Assembly (NCBI RefSeq): GCF_020497125.1
Contig: NC_059094.1
Coordinates: 3,823,733 to 3,887,732, forward strand
From: Mauremys mutica
Lineage: Eukaryota > Chordata > Testudines > Geoemydidae
Length of the DNA: 64,000 nt
Reading direction: 5' to 3'
Part shown: positions 1 through 10,674 of the stretch, in pieces
Numbering within the stretch: position 1 is the stretch's first letter
Layout: every line of letters starts with the position of its first letter
Made by a program: the position numbers and the translations under genes
The notes under the pieces: generated by a model
What the model was told of the DNA's origin: nothing
Seen by the model: the letters and a program-made list of their open reading frames with translations, nothing else
Database searches by the model: none

Positions 1-2658
1 AGTTATATTGGTGAATTTATATAAGCTTGCAGCGTCCATAACTGGACACGCAAGATGGAGGTTCCTAGGGTTGTGTCTGGGACTGGAGATATTGGCTAGT
101 GTCATTTGGTTGCACAATCCAAGGAGCAGCTTACATGCCAGAGGCTGTGCATGAATAGCCCGGGTGGGGGGGGGGGTCTCACAGCCGAGCAGGTTAAGGC
201 TGGCTCCTTGAGTCAAGATTAGAGTGACCTGCCCTGATGGCCATGGCAAGGGAAAGCAGCAACCACCAGGCATTTTCCCTTTAAAACCTAGTTTTTGGGA
301 CTTAGTTTTCACAGGCACGGGGAGGTAGGGCTGCAGGTGGGTTCAGAGCATGGGTGAGTGTGGTAGAGGAGAGCCCACGGTGGGTAGTAGCCTGCAGCTT
401 CTGTCTTCCTCCCTACATAGGGCTGCACTTTGAAAAGTGAGCGGAGAGGTAGGGAGGGCATTATCTGCAAAGCAAGTCCACAGCAACTAGAGCTCAGGAG
501 ACGGCTGTGCTAGATGCCTGGCATGGCTCTGTGCTAGGCACGCCTCCCAAGCAGCTGGAACAGAAGTTAGAGTCTGAAGTTCTCCCGTGGGGGAGGATAG
601 CTTTGTGACAGTGTAAAGGGCTGTAAAGAGGGCTCATGGATGGCCACTGTCCATGGCAGTCTTTCAGCTTTCCTGTAAGAAGCTGTATTCACATCCTGGC
701 CGTCAGGGTCTAAACCCTGTGGTGGTGGCACAGCGAAGGAGAGATCGGTCTGTGCACGCCGCTCTTGGGACAAGAGGTAACATTCTCAGAACTGATGTAG
801 GAGTAGGAGTCTGAATCAAATTTTCAAAAGTGACTGACATCTAGAAGCCTAAATCCCACTGACTTTCCATGAGACATGGGCTCCTGCGGCACCTAGGCGC
901 TTTTGGGAAGATTATGCTGTGCCTGGCTCCAGCTTCCAAGTGTGTGCTAGGAAGCGCAGGTGAGCACATAGAGAAGGGGACCTATTCTGCACCTCCAAAC
1001 TGTAGGCAATGAAACCTAGGGAGCCATCGTGTCTCCAGCCTTCCTGGCACATTCACACTGTCTGTTTGCCAAGGCAGATCCCGAGGCCTCATTTTTAGGA
1101 GGAAAACATCTAAAGATACTTAGTGAGTGGCCAAGTAGGATCCAGTGCAGCTGGGGAGACCCAGTGTTGTTACAGCCTCTCTATCAAGGTTAGTTAGCTG
1201 AGAGGGGCCCAGAAGACATACACCCAGACACCACTTCTCCTAGCAACCGTGGTGGCCAGAGAGTATGCTCCCCTGGCAGCAGTGTTTAAAGTTGTTCCAG
1301 TGCTCCCTAGATATGGAAATCAAGGACCATAGATACCTCACAGGGGAGATGCTTTGCATTAGGACCTGTCCAGAGGAGATTTTTCAAGCAAACAAAACAA
1401 ACATATTCTTAGAATTTGCTCTTGTCCCAAATCAGGCCTGAATCTCTATTGCTGAAGTCAAACGAAGAACCCCCCTTCACTGAGATATGTCTTTGTCATC
1501 AAAGCCACCAAGCCAATCTGAGATGATGTGGGCACCATTTGGACAGAGGAAATTCTGCAAGTGAGCAAATTCTCAAGCAGAGACAACTTCCTAGGGTGAA
1601 TTGGCCCCAGCAGACTGCAGTGCCCACATAGGGCCTCCTTCCCCTATCTTAATTTATGCTACCATTCCTCTTCGCAGAAAGAAAATCTGTCCATTTCCAG
1701 GCCTGTATTATTCCCCTTCATCTGATGCTTTGCAGAGCCCCAGGAGTGAGGAACTCTGTGGATCCAGGCCTTGAGATGTTTTCCAAGATCAGTGTCATCC
1801 CACAGTGAGTTTTCAAGCCCCAAATAGACTACAGCAGGTAGGAAGGAGCATGCATGTTGGCCTTTATTTACCATTGGATGGGAAAGGATGTGCCATCTGG
1901 CATAGAGGGGGCACCAAGCACAGTTTAGTTCATGAGGCTTTTGGCACATAAGCCATTAGCCAGAAAGCACTTAAAGAAAATATTTTGTGAGCTACGTGGT
2001 GCCGGGTCTTTCCTCCTCTGCTATCACTCACTCCCCCTGCTACTACCAGAGGTGCTGAGCCTGCGTGTTAGGGGCACCAGCGACTAAAAGTCAATATAGA
2101 GAAGAGGCCTCTGACTTATTTTCCTGTGGTAAGAAGAATGGGAGTTTGGGGCTAGGGGAGAACGGGAACATCTAATATTACACATGCTGCAGCCCTGCTT
2201 TGCAGGAGTTCCTATGGAGTTGGTCAGGTCTGCAGGAGTCTGGGTTAAAGAAACACAAATGCACTAAGAGGACCATCCCAAGGAACTTCACAAACTCCAA
2301 GCTAAACAAGATGAACATTAAAAAAGAGGCCAAAAGTGTTACCTTTACACTAATTCAGCCAGCCATTATGGGCTCCATATAGGAACTGCTGGGGAAGGTT
2401 CTCTGCACTGGGCCATTTAGGTCGTCAGACTGGTCCCTTCTGGCCCTTAAATCTAAGGCATTAAAGGCTTGTCAATGTACCCTTCAGGTGTGTCTGTTCA
2501 CTGTGAGATTTCAGAAACAATCTTAACTTCAACTACTAGGACTTGCTCCCAAGAGCTAAAACTCACTTTAATGGCTGATTTATGCAATATCAGCAGTAAC
2601 ATCAGCTGTCTTGAATCAAACTAAACCCAGTACCTTTCACAGTGCATTGCATACCCCT
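1..2658. other. Intergenic stretch, no gene recognised
   Basis: No reading frame here has recognisable protein motifs. The open frames are short, overlap on both strands and lack splice-site support. Composition is ordinary and a G run lies near 165-176. Old or diverged repeats may be present but I could not name any. Confidence 0.5.
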
Positions 2659-2666
2659 CTAATGCA

Positions 2667-2958
2667 CAGTGGTGGCTCCAGGCACCAGCGCTCGAAGCAC
2701 GTGCCTGGGACGGCAAGCCGCGGGGGGGTGCTCTGCCAGTTGCTGTGAGAGTGGCAATCAGGCTGCCTTAAGGGGCTTGCCTGTGGGAGGTCTGCCGGTC
2801 CCACGGATTCAGCAGCGAGTACATTGAAGCTGTGGGACCGGTGGACCTCCTGCAGGCAAGCCACCAAATCGACAGGACTGGGGAGCTCCTGCAGGTGCAT
2901 CACTGAAGACAGACTGACTGCCATGCTTGGAGCAGAAAAAAAGCTATAGCCACCCCTG
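2667..2958. mobile_element. Non-autonomous hAT-type element (family A)
   Basis: A 292-bp element starts CAGTGGTGGCTCC and ends with the near-complement TAGCCACCCCTG. It is flanked by a perfect 8-bp duplication, CTAATGCA, at 2659-2666 and 2959-2966, which is the hAT signature. The inside is GC-rich and partly self-complementary, and codes for nothing. Related copies lie at 14828, 19451, 40012, 58024 and 59956. A hAT transposase acting in trans is inferred. Confidence 0.85.
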
Positions 2959-2966
2959 CTAATGCA

Positions 2967-3569
2967 TATTCATATTTTATCAAATTATGAAGCCATTCTA
3001 TTACAGCTGTATCCAATATTGATACATAACCAGGACCTCACTTCCCCAGATGTGCACTATGAGGTGGCATGCTGTATTTACATTATTTATCAGCCTTATA
3101 CATCAAGCTCACTCTGATGGACATACAAAAGAGCACTAGTATTACACCCCCCCCACCCCCAGGTAGCAGAGGGGGAGGGAGTTAGGTTGTTTTTGGAATA
3201 TTTAGTGATAGTTTCCATGGGGTGTAGAGAATGTATGAACAGTAAATGAAGACAAGGCTTTGGTTTGTAACTAGCATTTATTCTCTCACCAGTCTCTGTG
3301 CTTCTACTAAGGGAACATCTGTTCTGTGTCTGAGAAACTACCAGTTTCATTTATTTCTTAACTTCTTCATAGGCGGCAGGTTTGTATAATTTTTGGTGGG
3401 GCCCAAAATGGTGGTGCCCCCCCGCTCCCGCCCTGTAAGCCGATATAAAATGAAGCTACAACGCGTCAGTGCCACAAGATTACAAGGGTCAATTAAAAGT
3501 GGAAAGTCAGAAGCCGCACTTGCCTACTTCAATATACAGTATTATATTTTGTTGTACCTGTTGTGATGA
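2967..3569. other. Intergenic, with a possible DNA-element scrap
   Basis: No gene is seen. About 3372-3530 (a 'tttttggtggggcccaaaatgg'-like stretch and what follows) looks like a scrap of a DNA transposon, but I could not find both ends. A C-rich run occurs at 3147-3163. Confidence 0.3.
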
Positions 3570-4060
3570 AGTGGGAATGTTCTTAATATTTTCTCTGAAT
3601 ACTGTGTGGGTGCCTCAGTTTCCCTTGCAAGATGCCAACTGAAGGTGTTGGGGACAAAGAGATCAGGTGGCCTCCTTGTCCGGAAGAGACACAGAGGCCA
3701 AAGGAGGGAGTGTCAGTTTGGAGCTGGCTGGGGAAATGGGGAGAGACCCAGAACTTGGTTCTGGGCTCCCCACCCCCCCAAGATGGACCTGACAGAGGGG
3801 TTCTGTTTTCCGTACCAGCAAGCTCTGTTTAAACTGTGTTCCCGTCATCTAGTAAACCTTCTGTTTTACTGTCTTGCTGAGAGTCACATCTGACTGCGGA
3901 GTTGGGGTGCAGGGACCTCTGGTTGCCCCAGGACCCGCCTGGGCAGACTCGCTGTGGAAAGTGCATGATGTAGAAGGGCATGCTGAATGCTCCGAGGTCA
4001 GACCCAGGAAGGTGTAAGCTTCTTTCCCTGGAGACAGTATGCTCCGAGAGAGGAAGGTTG
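3570..4060 (+). mobile_element. LTR-retroelement fragment (probable LTR remnant)
   Basis: This block has the composition of an LTR: a 'cctcagtttccc' stretch, a pyrimidine-rich region with AGTAAACC near 3851, and a GC-rich downstream part that ends in an acidic, purine-rich stretch. Neither end nor a target duplication could be fixed. It could instead be other intergenic sequence. No retroviral genes adjoin it. Confidence 0.35.
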
Positions 4061-4179
4061 GGGGTGGGGAGGTGATACCTTATTTTAAATCAACCGGGGG
4101 CTCCCAGCTGAAGAGGTGGCTGGGAGCACTCAGGGTCAAATTAAAGGGCTCGGGGCTCCGGCGGCTGGGGGAACCTGGC

Positions 4180-4432
4180 AGTGTCAGCTCTAGGTTTTTT
4201 GCTGCCCCAAGCAAAAAAAAAATTTGTCTGCCCCCTGTACCCCCCTGCTGCCCCAGCACTGGGCTCTCCCCCCACTAACCCACACCCCCTGCCGCCCCAG
4301 CGCTGGGCTTCCCCCTTTCCTCCCCACCAGTGCCCCAGCCCTGGGCTCCCCCACACCAGTGCCTCCCCCCCCACACACACCTCCTGCCTCCCCAGCCCTG
4401 GGTCACTGGTAATGCTCCCAGGGCAGGTCATT
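4180..4432 (+). mobile_element. Truncated hAT family A end followed by C-rich repeat
   Basis: From about 4186 the text 'gctctaggttttttgctgccccaagc' runs into poly-A. It matches the start of the family A elements seen at 14828 and 40012. The rest (4235-4410) is an imperfect C-rich repeat of CCCAGC..CTGGGCT units. The opposite end is missing. Proline-rich frames through it are repeat artefacts. Confidence 0.5.
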
Positions 4433-4849
4433 CAGCAGGAATTTTGTATGTGCACAAAACACAGACAGGATTGGTTCCCATATGGTTACAGAGCTGCAGT
4501 AAAGTGGAACAATTTCAGCTTGTGTGATTGGAAGATATCTGGATGCATATTATAAGACTGTCCTCCATAAATGAGGAAAAGTTGAGGTGCCTTTATTATT
4601 CTTTTGTTCCACTCTTTGTTTCTATGGGGAATTTGCCAATGCAATATCACTGTCTTCCTTAAACAAACAAAAAGGCAATGGCTGTTGAAAATAGCAATTC
4701 CAGTGCTAATAAGCATTTCTTGCTCAATTTTATCCTGCTTTTTCTACAGCAAGTTACAGTGGATCAGTATATTTGATTTGGGAGAAATGAAGTAACAGCT
4801 GCCCAAACTGAGCTTGAGCACTCCTGAATTTTGAGGTGTTCAAATCTGG

Positions 4850-5710
4850 AAGGCAGGTGCTGGGGTGGGGGTGGGGCTGTGGGCTCTGTTGGGGAGCACA
4901 GCAGGATGTATGCAGCAGCGTGTCTGGAGCTGCATGGAGCCAGACACGCTGGTCTGAGTGGCACGGTAAGGGGTCTGGGGGTTGGAGAAAGGGTAGGGAG
5001 TTCCAGGGGGCAGTCAAGGGACAGGGAGCAGAGGTGGTTGGATGGGGCAGAGGTTCAGGGGGGCAGTCAGGGGACAGGCAGCAGTAGGATAGGCAGGGGA
5101 GTCCCCGGGCTTTATAAGGGGACAGGTAGGGGGTGGGGTCCTGCGGGAAAGCTGGGGGGGTCTCAGGAGGGGGCAGTTGGGGACAAGGAGAAGGGAGGCT
5201 TAGATAGGGGATGGGGTCCCAAGGGGCAGTTAGAGCAGGGGTCTTGGGAGGGAACAATCGGGGGACAAGGAGCAGCAGCATTTAGATAGGGGCAGGAGTC
5301 CCGGGAGAGGGGTATCAGGGAATAAGGACCACCAGCGGTGTTAGATAGGGGGTGGGGGACCTGAGGGGCAGTTGAGGCAGAGGTCTGGGGAGGGGGCAAA
5401 CAGCGGCTGCATGCCGGGATTAAAACAGCCCTGGGCTGCTGGCAGCCGCGGGGAGCCGTGAGCCCTTTAAATCCCATCCAGGGCTCGGAATCTCTGCGGG
5501 CAGCCCAGAGCCTTTTGATTCCCTGCCGCGGCTGAGATTTAAAGGGCACTGGGCTCCCCGCGGCTGCGGGCAACCCAGAGCCCTCTGAGTCCCGGCCGCG
5601 GCTGGGATTTAAAGGGCTCTGGGCTCCCCGCCGCGGCGGGCAGCCCAGAGCCCTCTGACTCCCGGCTGCACCTGGGATTTAAAGGGCTCTGGGCTCCCCG
5701 CGGCTCTAAA
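4850..5710. repeat. G-rich repetitive block with inverted flank
   Basis: 4850-5400 is an imperfect purine-rich repeat built on 'gggggcagt..ggggacagg..gcag' units about 60-70 bp long. It leads into the 70-bp minisatellite at 5496-5705. A piece at about 5437-5486 is the inverted counterpart of the minisatellite motif (AGCCCTTTAAATCCC against GGGATTTAAAGGGCT). The block is probably the body of a non-autonomous DNA transposon, but I could not define its termini. Long frames across it are low-complexity artefacts. Confidence 0.5.
5496..5705. repeat. 70-bp minisatellite, three units
   Basis: Units begin with GCGGGCA at 5496, 5566 and 5636, an exact 70-bp spacing. Each contains 'CCCAGAGCC', 'GATTTAAAGGGC' and 'CTGGGCTCCCCGC'. 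The units differ by a few substitutions. Confidence 0.85.
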
Positions 5711-6094
5711 TATTGGTGGAGCAGAGCCCTTGACTTATATGGGCTCCTGGGACTAAAGCCCCAGGAATATTCAAAGTTGGCACCCATGAACTTCTTACTA
5801 CCTGGCTAGTCTCATGCTGAGGAGTCCCCCAGGTGTGGCTGTGACAGAGCAGGTAGCAGTTATTCACCCCCAGTCTCTGTACTAAAGGGCAGCACTGAAT
5901 GCTCCTGAAGCCCAGGATTTTGGAGGAGGTGTAGAGAGCTTTCTTCCTAAGCAGGTGGCACATTAAGTGCATGTCAGTTCAGTCAATAGTCATCTCTCCT
6001 GCTCTGATTGAAACCTCTGCCATTCTGTCCAGTCAGCAACTGCACCAAAATGCTTCATTTTGGTCATCTGCTTTTCCACAGGCTCTGTACCATT

Positions 6095-6802
6095 TGTCAC
6101 GGACTCACAGATTGTGCCCACTCTTGGCCCTGTGTGGTCCATGGGGGGTGCCCCTTCCAGTGCGACAGCCCTTCTTGGGGGTCTACTCTCTTGGGGTCAG
6201 GCCCCTCCACCTCCTGGAGCCACACCTCTCTGAGCCTTAGCACGTCTGTCTCTCGCCATGGGCCCCCTCAGGGAGTCCACATGCTCTGGACCCCCCTGGC
6301 CTCCTCACCCCCGGAGGGGTTGATGCGACCCTGTTCTCTAGGCCGGAGTGACTCTCAGCCAGCATAAAACAGGAGGGTTTATTGAGAGTTGAACCCAGCA
6401 CAGGAAACTCTCAGGGTCTCAGGCCTGGCCTCCCTCAGCCCAGCACATCCCAGTCTCCCTGCATCCAGGTGGGCTCTGCTTGCTCCCCCTCTCCAGCCCA
6501 GAGCCCCCCTGCTTCCCAGCTGGGCCTCGATATCCCGGCCCCAAGCCCCCTCTGTCCATTGTCTTCTCTCCAGGTAAACAGGGTCATAAACAGGAAGGCC
6601 TGGGTCTCCTCCCCTCTCAGCCCTCCTCTGGCTGGAACCAGCTGGTCAGGTCACCAGGGTCCTCTCTTCGTAGCCCATTGTCCTCCCCCTGGCCAGAACC
6701 GGCTGTGACTCCTGAGCTGCATCTCCAGGTCACCAGTCGCTGGGGTCTCCATCCTCCAGGCCAGCGGCCGGGGTCCCAAGTTCCCTCTCCAGTCCTCTAA
6801 CA
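6095..6802 (-). mobile_element. Probable LTR of a retroelement, minus strand
   Basis: Read on the minus strand the block starts TGTTAGAGGACTGG at 6802 and ends GTGAGTCCGTGACA at 6095, a TG...CA pattern. Just upstream on that strand (about 6803-6830) is the purine tract GAGGTGAGGGGAGAGGGAG, in the position of a polypurine tract beside a 3' LTR. An AATAAA-type signal on the minus strand (TTTATT near 6379) fits an R region. Flanking 5-mers do not match, so it may be the 3' LTR of a truncated element. No viral gene is seen beside it. Confidence 0.5.
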
Positions 6803-7714
6803 AACTCCCTCTCCCCTCACCTCGTTAAACCCATAACACCCAGGGAAACTGAGTTCCACTCCCTCTGCATGCAAACCACTGGAAAACACAGAAACAAACC
6901 AAGAAAACCCCCCACCTCATCACACCATGCAGCTGGCAGACACCTTAGGTCCAAGCACCTACAACTCATAAGGGATTGCCCATTAACATTCAGCACAAGC
7001 CTGGAAGGAGAAAATTTCTTTTCTATCACTGAGCATTTGGGGGGGGGGGGGAGGGAAGAGGGGGAAAGGATAAATCACTACACAATTTAGTGTATTAAGT
7101 GGCAGGCCAGTAGCATCAAATTGGTATTTCAGAGGAGAGGGGAGAGTGGGTTAAAGAATGAAGCACTGTCAGACCAGCAGGGGAAAATAAAATAATCTGT
7201 AACAGCGTGATAGTCTCACAAAGCTTCTGGAAATTTAGCCATTTCTAAAGTGCTCAGCAGCCACAGCTCCTAGCCAGCAGGGTGGAGGGGATGTGGATAC
7301 TTTTGTTCTCACAGGAGATGCTGAGTTGTGAATCCTGACAGTCTAGCCCATGGAAGGCAAGCAATTACAGGAGTGTAAGAACAAGGCACCAGCAGCTCAT
7401 TGCCAGACCCTTCCAGCTTGTCTGCATTAGGGTAATTTGCCCGTGTGAGTAATCCACCTTTTAGTCAGACACCAGTGCAGTGCCTAAGATGCAATCCCTG
7501 CTACTAATGCAGTTAGAGGGGGTGCAGACCCCCCTCCCCCACACACTTTAGATTAAGCTTTAATGGCTCAAATAGTCCTGGGAATTTAAGCCATGAGCAG
7601 CCCCTGTCATTGTAATATTGACGGTCTAGACAGACAGTGGGAGACCCACTCCAAAGCCCAGACAGCAATATACAGCTCTCCTAGTACACAGCTGTTGGAC
7701 AGGGCCTGATATGG
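6803..7714. other. Intergenic, no gene recognised
   Basis: There is a G run at about 7037-7051. The first 200 bases may be the inside edge of the LTR element at 6095-6802. The rest shows nothing I can name. Confidence 0.4.
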
Positions 7715-7722
7715 TCTCAGAC

Positions 7723-7838
7723 TAGGGTTGCCAACTCTTCAAGATATGCCTGGAGACTCCAGGACATAAAGATTAATCTTAGATTGTGTCATCTGAAGAC
7801 ACCTCCAAGAATACATCCAACCAAAGTTGGCAACCCTA
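7723..7838. mobile_element. 116-bp MITE with GGTTGCCAAC termini
   Basis: The element begins TAGGGTTGCCAACT and ends with its complement AGTTGGCAACCCTA. A perfect 8-bp target duplication, TCTCAGAC, lies at 7715-7722 and 7839-7846. Length, termini and duplication fit a hAT-type MITE. A sister copy with its own perfect duplication is at 25581-25703. The element lies about 40 bp beyond the predicted CITED4 polyadenylation site. Confidence 0.85.
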
Positions 7839-7897
7839 TCTCAGACACATGTGATTAAACAAACCACCAAGAAAGCTCGTCACTTAAGAGTTTTAGC

Positions 7898-7903
7898 TTT
7901 TAT
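7898..7903 (-). terminator. CITED4: Distal polyadenylation signal of CITED4
   Basis: TTTATT on the plus strand reads AATAAA on the gene strand. It is the last such signal before the MITE at 7723-7838. Cleavage would fall 10-30 bases further on, near 7880. Confidence 0.5.
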
Positions 7904-8383
7904 TTTAAAATTAATCTGTACATTCTCACGTCATTGATCAACAATGATGTGCTGCCATGTACTCAGCAGCAGGGGGCAGTAGCAACTGAAAGTTGACACA
8001 ATGAGCTTTCCACTTTCCAAAGCCTGGAAACAAGAGACAAGAGGAAACAAAAAACCCACTAGCTTTTACATTTAACCTTTTCTGAGCAATGTAATTAAAA
8101 GTCAAGTCATCCTTTATCACATCGGGGAGGGGGTGGGTTGGTTTACAAGGTCCTACATATTCATCACAAAATTATGCTGCTGAAATAACCTTGTGCATGG
8201 CTGTTTGGAAGAAACATGTAGCTGTTCCAGTCCTTTTTAAAAAAAGCCAGCATCTTAAAACTGCAGTAAGCCCTTTAGTCATTCCCAACAGTCTCAAAGC
8301 CAAACAAATGGAGCCCTTTCTAATAAATAATGATTAGAACAAGAATAAATAAGATTAGGCCAGGAATATACAATTACATGGAT

Positions 8384-8389
8384 TTTATT
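8384..8389 (-). terminator. CITED4: Proximal polyadenylation signal of CITED4
   Basis: A second AATAAA on the gene strand, about 800 bases after the stop codon. Its use would give a shorter alternative 3' UTR. Confidence 0.35.
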
Positions 8390-9184
8390 TGGTTTCAGAG
8401 GCAGAGAAAATGGAGCTTGACTGCAGCTTTAAGCCTTACATCTGAATTAGTCTGAACACTTAGTAGTTTTACAGTTGATTAGCTGTACAAGTTAAAAGAT
8501 CCAAATTCTACAGAGGTTTAGGCACATACGTATACATCACCTTCCCTGGAGACACATTTTGTGCAGCTAAGACAATAAAATAGTAACCTGATGGAGGGAG
8601 AAGTGATCCCTTTTCAAGTCAAAGTAGAAAAGGAAGATTCAAGACCTGTTAAACATCATAGTATTGTGGGGAAGGAAGGGATTTGATTTTAAGACAAAAA
8701 GCCAGCTACCAACAAACCCCAAACCAAAGCCCCTCTTCGCAATGTGAGATAGTGGAGGTTCAGACACACAAGCCATTACAGGATTTTAATCACAAATAAA
8801 GTTTGTGAACTTCACTGGCAACGCCAAAACCTAGAACAAAAGCCCACTAGTGGCAGCAGCACCGCGCTGTCCTTCTACCCTGGCACTTGGAAGCCTAGAC
8901 ATGGAAAGTCATGAGCGTCACTTTAAGTAGTCCATTGTTTCTGCTGAAGACAAAACGTGTTCATGCCATTTAGGATGATCCTACAGCAAGATTTCGTCTT
9001 CACTCTGTCCGGGTCACCAGAACCTGCTTCCCCTCCCATTCCCAAACAAGAAAAACAACTCCCACACGGAAAAGAGAAAGCAATCCAGTGCAAGCCATCA
9101 GCATCCAGTGATTGTTTTGGGGGAGGTGGTGGGAAAGAGGGGGAAATCAAGCCACCAAAAGGAAAAGGCTGCGCCCCAAGCCCC

Positions 9185-9805
9185 TCAGCAGCTGATGGCA
9201 CTGGGCTGCTGTTTGCTGACAAAGTCTGAAATGAAGTCAAATTCATTCTGTCCCAAGAAGAGCTCAGGCAGCTCCTGAATCCGGTCCAAACCCAGTTCCT
9301 GGACCAGAGATGTCAAGACCTCCTCATCTATGAGATCAGTGTCCATAACATTCAAGGTCAGAGCTGGTGAGGGCATGTGCTGCATGCCAGGGTGCTGACT
9401 GGGCACCACTCTGTATTGCTGTGCACCTGTTGCCATGGGACCATTGCTCATGCCCATTAGAGGGTGCCCTTGATACTGGGTGTTGAGTTTCTGTAAGTGC
9501 ATGCTGGCCATAAGCTGCTGAGCGCCCACAGGCCCCATGTATTGCTGCTGCTGCTGGCTCGGACTGTTGAACATCATAGTGTTAGGCATTTGATGGTGGC
9601 CCATTTGTCCATTGATATTGGGTCTTGGCCTCATGCTCCCATCCATGCTGGCCCCTCCGTACTGCATCATCTGGTTGGTAGTAGGTAGAGTCCTTAGCAC
9701 ATGCTGCCCATGCTGGGGGGGTCCCTGCAGCCCATTCATTCCCATGCGGTAATTCTGGAGCCCAGTAACTCCATGGCTCATCGACATCATCATGTGATCT
9801 GCCAT
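9185..9805 (-). CDS. CITED4: CITED4, Cbp/p300-interacting transactivator
   Basis: Encodes 206 residues. CITED proteins are nuclear co-regulators without a DNA-binding domain; their acidic C-terminus binds the CH1 (TAZ1) domain of CBP/p300 and competes with HIF-1alpha. The conserved start MADHMMM is at 1-7, a Met/Gln/His-rich middle includes five glutamines at 84-88, and the conserved acidic C-terminal region is residues 154-206. That region holds [13 protein letters not shown] (179-182) and GQNEFDF, ending in SC. HVLRTLP near residue 35 and MRPR near 58 match my recollection of CITED4 rather than CITED2. The frame is open for 23 more codons upstream, but the start is set at MADH because that is the family N-terminus and a splice acceptor lies 13 bases before it. 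Human CITED4 is slightly shorter and more Pro/Ala-rich. The closest alternative is a CITED3-like paralogue. The reading frame is intact. Confidence 0.9.
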   Translation of the reverse strand: MADHMMMSMSHGVTGLQNYRMGMNGLQGPPQHGQHVLRTLPTTNQMMQYGGASMDGSMRPRPNINGQMGHHQMPNTMMFNSPSQQQQQYMGPVGAQQLMASMHLQKLNTQYQGHPLMGMSNGPMATGAQQYRVVPSQHPGMQHMPSPALTLNVMDTDLIDEEVLTSLVQELGLDRIQELPELFLGQNEFDFISDFVSKQQPSAISC

Positions 9806-9818
9806 TGTGAGGAGGTCA

Positions 9819-10530
9819 CTGCAAGGCAAGGAGAAGGTTTGAGGTGCTGCCAGGGAAAAGCAGCTTCTACCCACTCCCCTTCTTCCGAGGAGCCTGCACT
9901 GCGAGCCCTCCGTCCAGGCTGCATGTCAGCTGGGTCCCGGGAGAGAAGGGCCAAGGAGCTGCCCATGGAGGGGCTGTCACATCACCACGACCCAGCCAGC
10001 CCCTTGAACCAGCCCGATCTCCCGGGCCTGGGCTCGCTGGCCCTCTCGCCCCAACCTGAGCTCAGCCGAGGCCGGGTTTGTTAACCCGCTTCGGGGCGGC
10101 GCCCACCCGGCACGGCAGGATCCCCCGTCCGCCCCTGCCGGGCTGCGGGCAGGGCGGTCACACGGAGCAGCCGGCGGGACCCGTCTCCCGCAGCCCTAGG
10201 AGCGGGCACGGACGCGGAGCGGCAGACACCAGCGCGCAGCTGCTCGGCCCGGCCCGGCCCGGCCCTGCCCGGGAGGCGGCGCCCAGGCCCGCAGCCGGCG
10301 GCGCGGCAGGAGCCCGGCGCGGGGCAGCTCGGCAGAGACCCCGGCGCCTCCACAGTCCCCCGAGGCTGCGCCCGGCAGCACCGGGACCCTCCCTCGCGGG
10401 GTCTCGGCCAGCGCCAGCCCCAGCCCAGCCCGGGTGCGCGGAGCCCCGCGGCCCAGCCCGCCCGGGTGCGCGTCTCGCGCCCCGCGCGGTCACTAGCCGC
10501 TGTAACCGTCGGACAAGGCCGGCCACGTAC
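9819..10530 (-). other. CITED4: Predicted 5'-UTR intron of CITED4
   Basis: On the gene strand a pyrimidine-rich tract (CTTCTCCTTGCCTTGCAG) ends with an acceptor AG at 9820-9819. Exon 2 would then begin at 9818, 13 bases before the ATG. A good donor, CGG|GTACGTGG, begins at 10530 inside the CpG island. The intron would be about 712 bases. CITED2 has a similarly placed early intron. This is inferred from splice motifs only. Confidence 0.55.
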
Positions 10531-10594
10531 CCGAGCGCGGCGCGCCGAGGGGCGCAGACACCCCGTCCCTGCTGCTCCGTGCGATCCCGTCACC
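10531..10594 (-). other. CITED4: Predicted untranslated exon 1 of CITED4
   Basis: The stretch runs from the expected start about 30 bases after the TATA box to the donor at 10530. It is GC-rich and has no ATG in a frame that joins the CDS. The transcription start is an estimate. Confidence 0.45.
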
Positions 10595-10617
10595 AGCGCC
10601 CGACCGGCCGCCACAGC

Positions 10618-10674
10618 CTTATATATGCAAGGGAGGGGGCGGGGCCCGGGGGCCCGCCCCTCGCCTGCCATTGG
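10618..10674 (-). promoter_or_regulatory. CITED4: CITED4 core promoter: TATA, GC box, CCAAT
   Basis: On the gene strand TATATAAG lies at 10625-10618. A GC box (GGGGGCGGGG on the plus strand) lies at 10635-10644 and CCAAT at 10674-10670. Order and spacing are those of a classical inducible promoter: CCAAT about 50 bases upstream of TATA, GC box between. A TATA box inside a CpG island suits a regulated immediate-response gene, which is an inference. Confidence 0.7.

Larger units (their letters stand above)
7880..9184 (-). other. CITED4: Predicted CITED4 3' UTR
   Basis: From the CITED4 stop codon down to about 7880 the minus strand is AT-richer, has no coding frame and carries no recognisable transposon. 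Two minus-strand AATAAA signals lie at 8384-8389 and 7898-7903. The distal one would give a 3' UTR of about 1.3 kb. The extent is inferred; transcript ends were not seen. Confidence 0.55.

Noticed and set aside
4754..5281. 175-codon Pro-rich minus-strand frame
   Set aside because: It is translated from G-rich tandem repeat; the opposite strand is open as well, with Gly-rich product.
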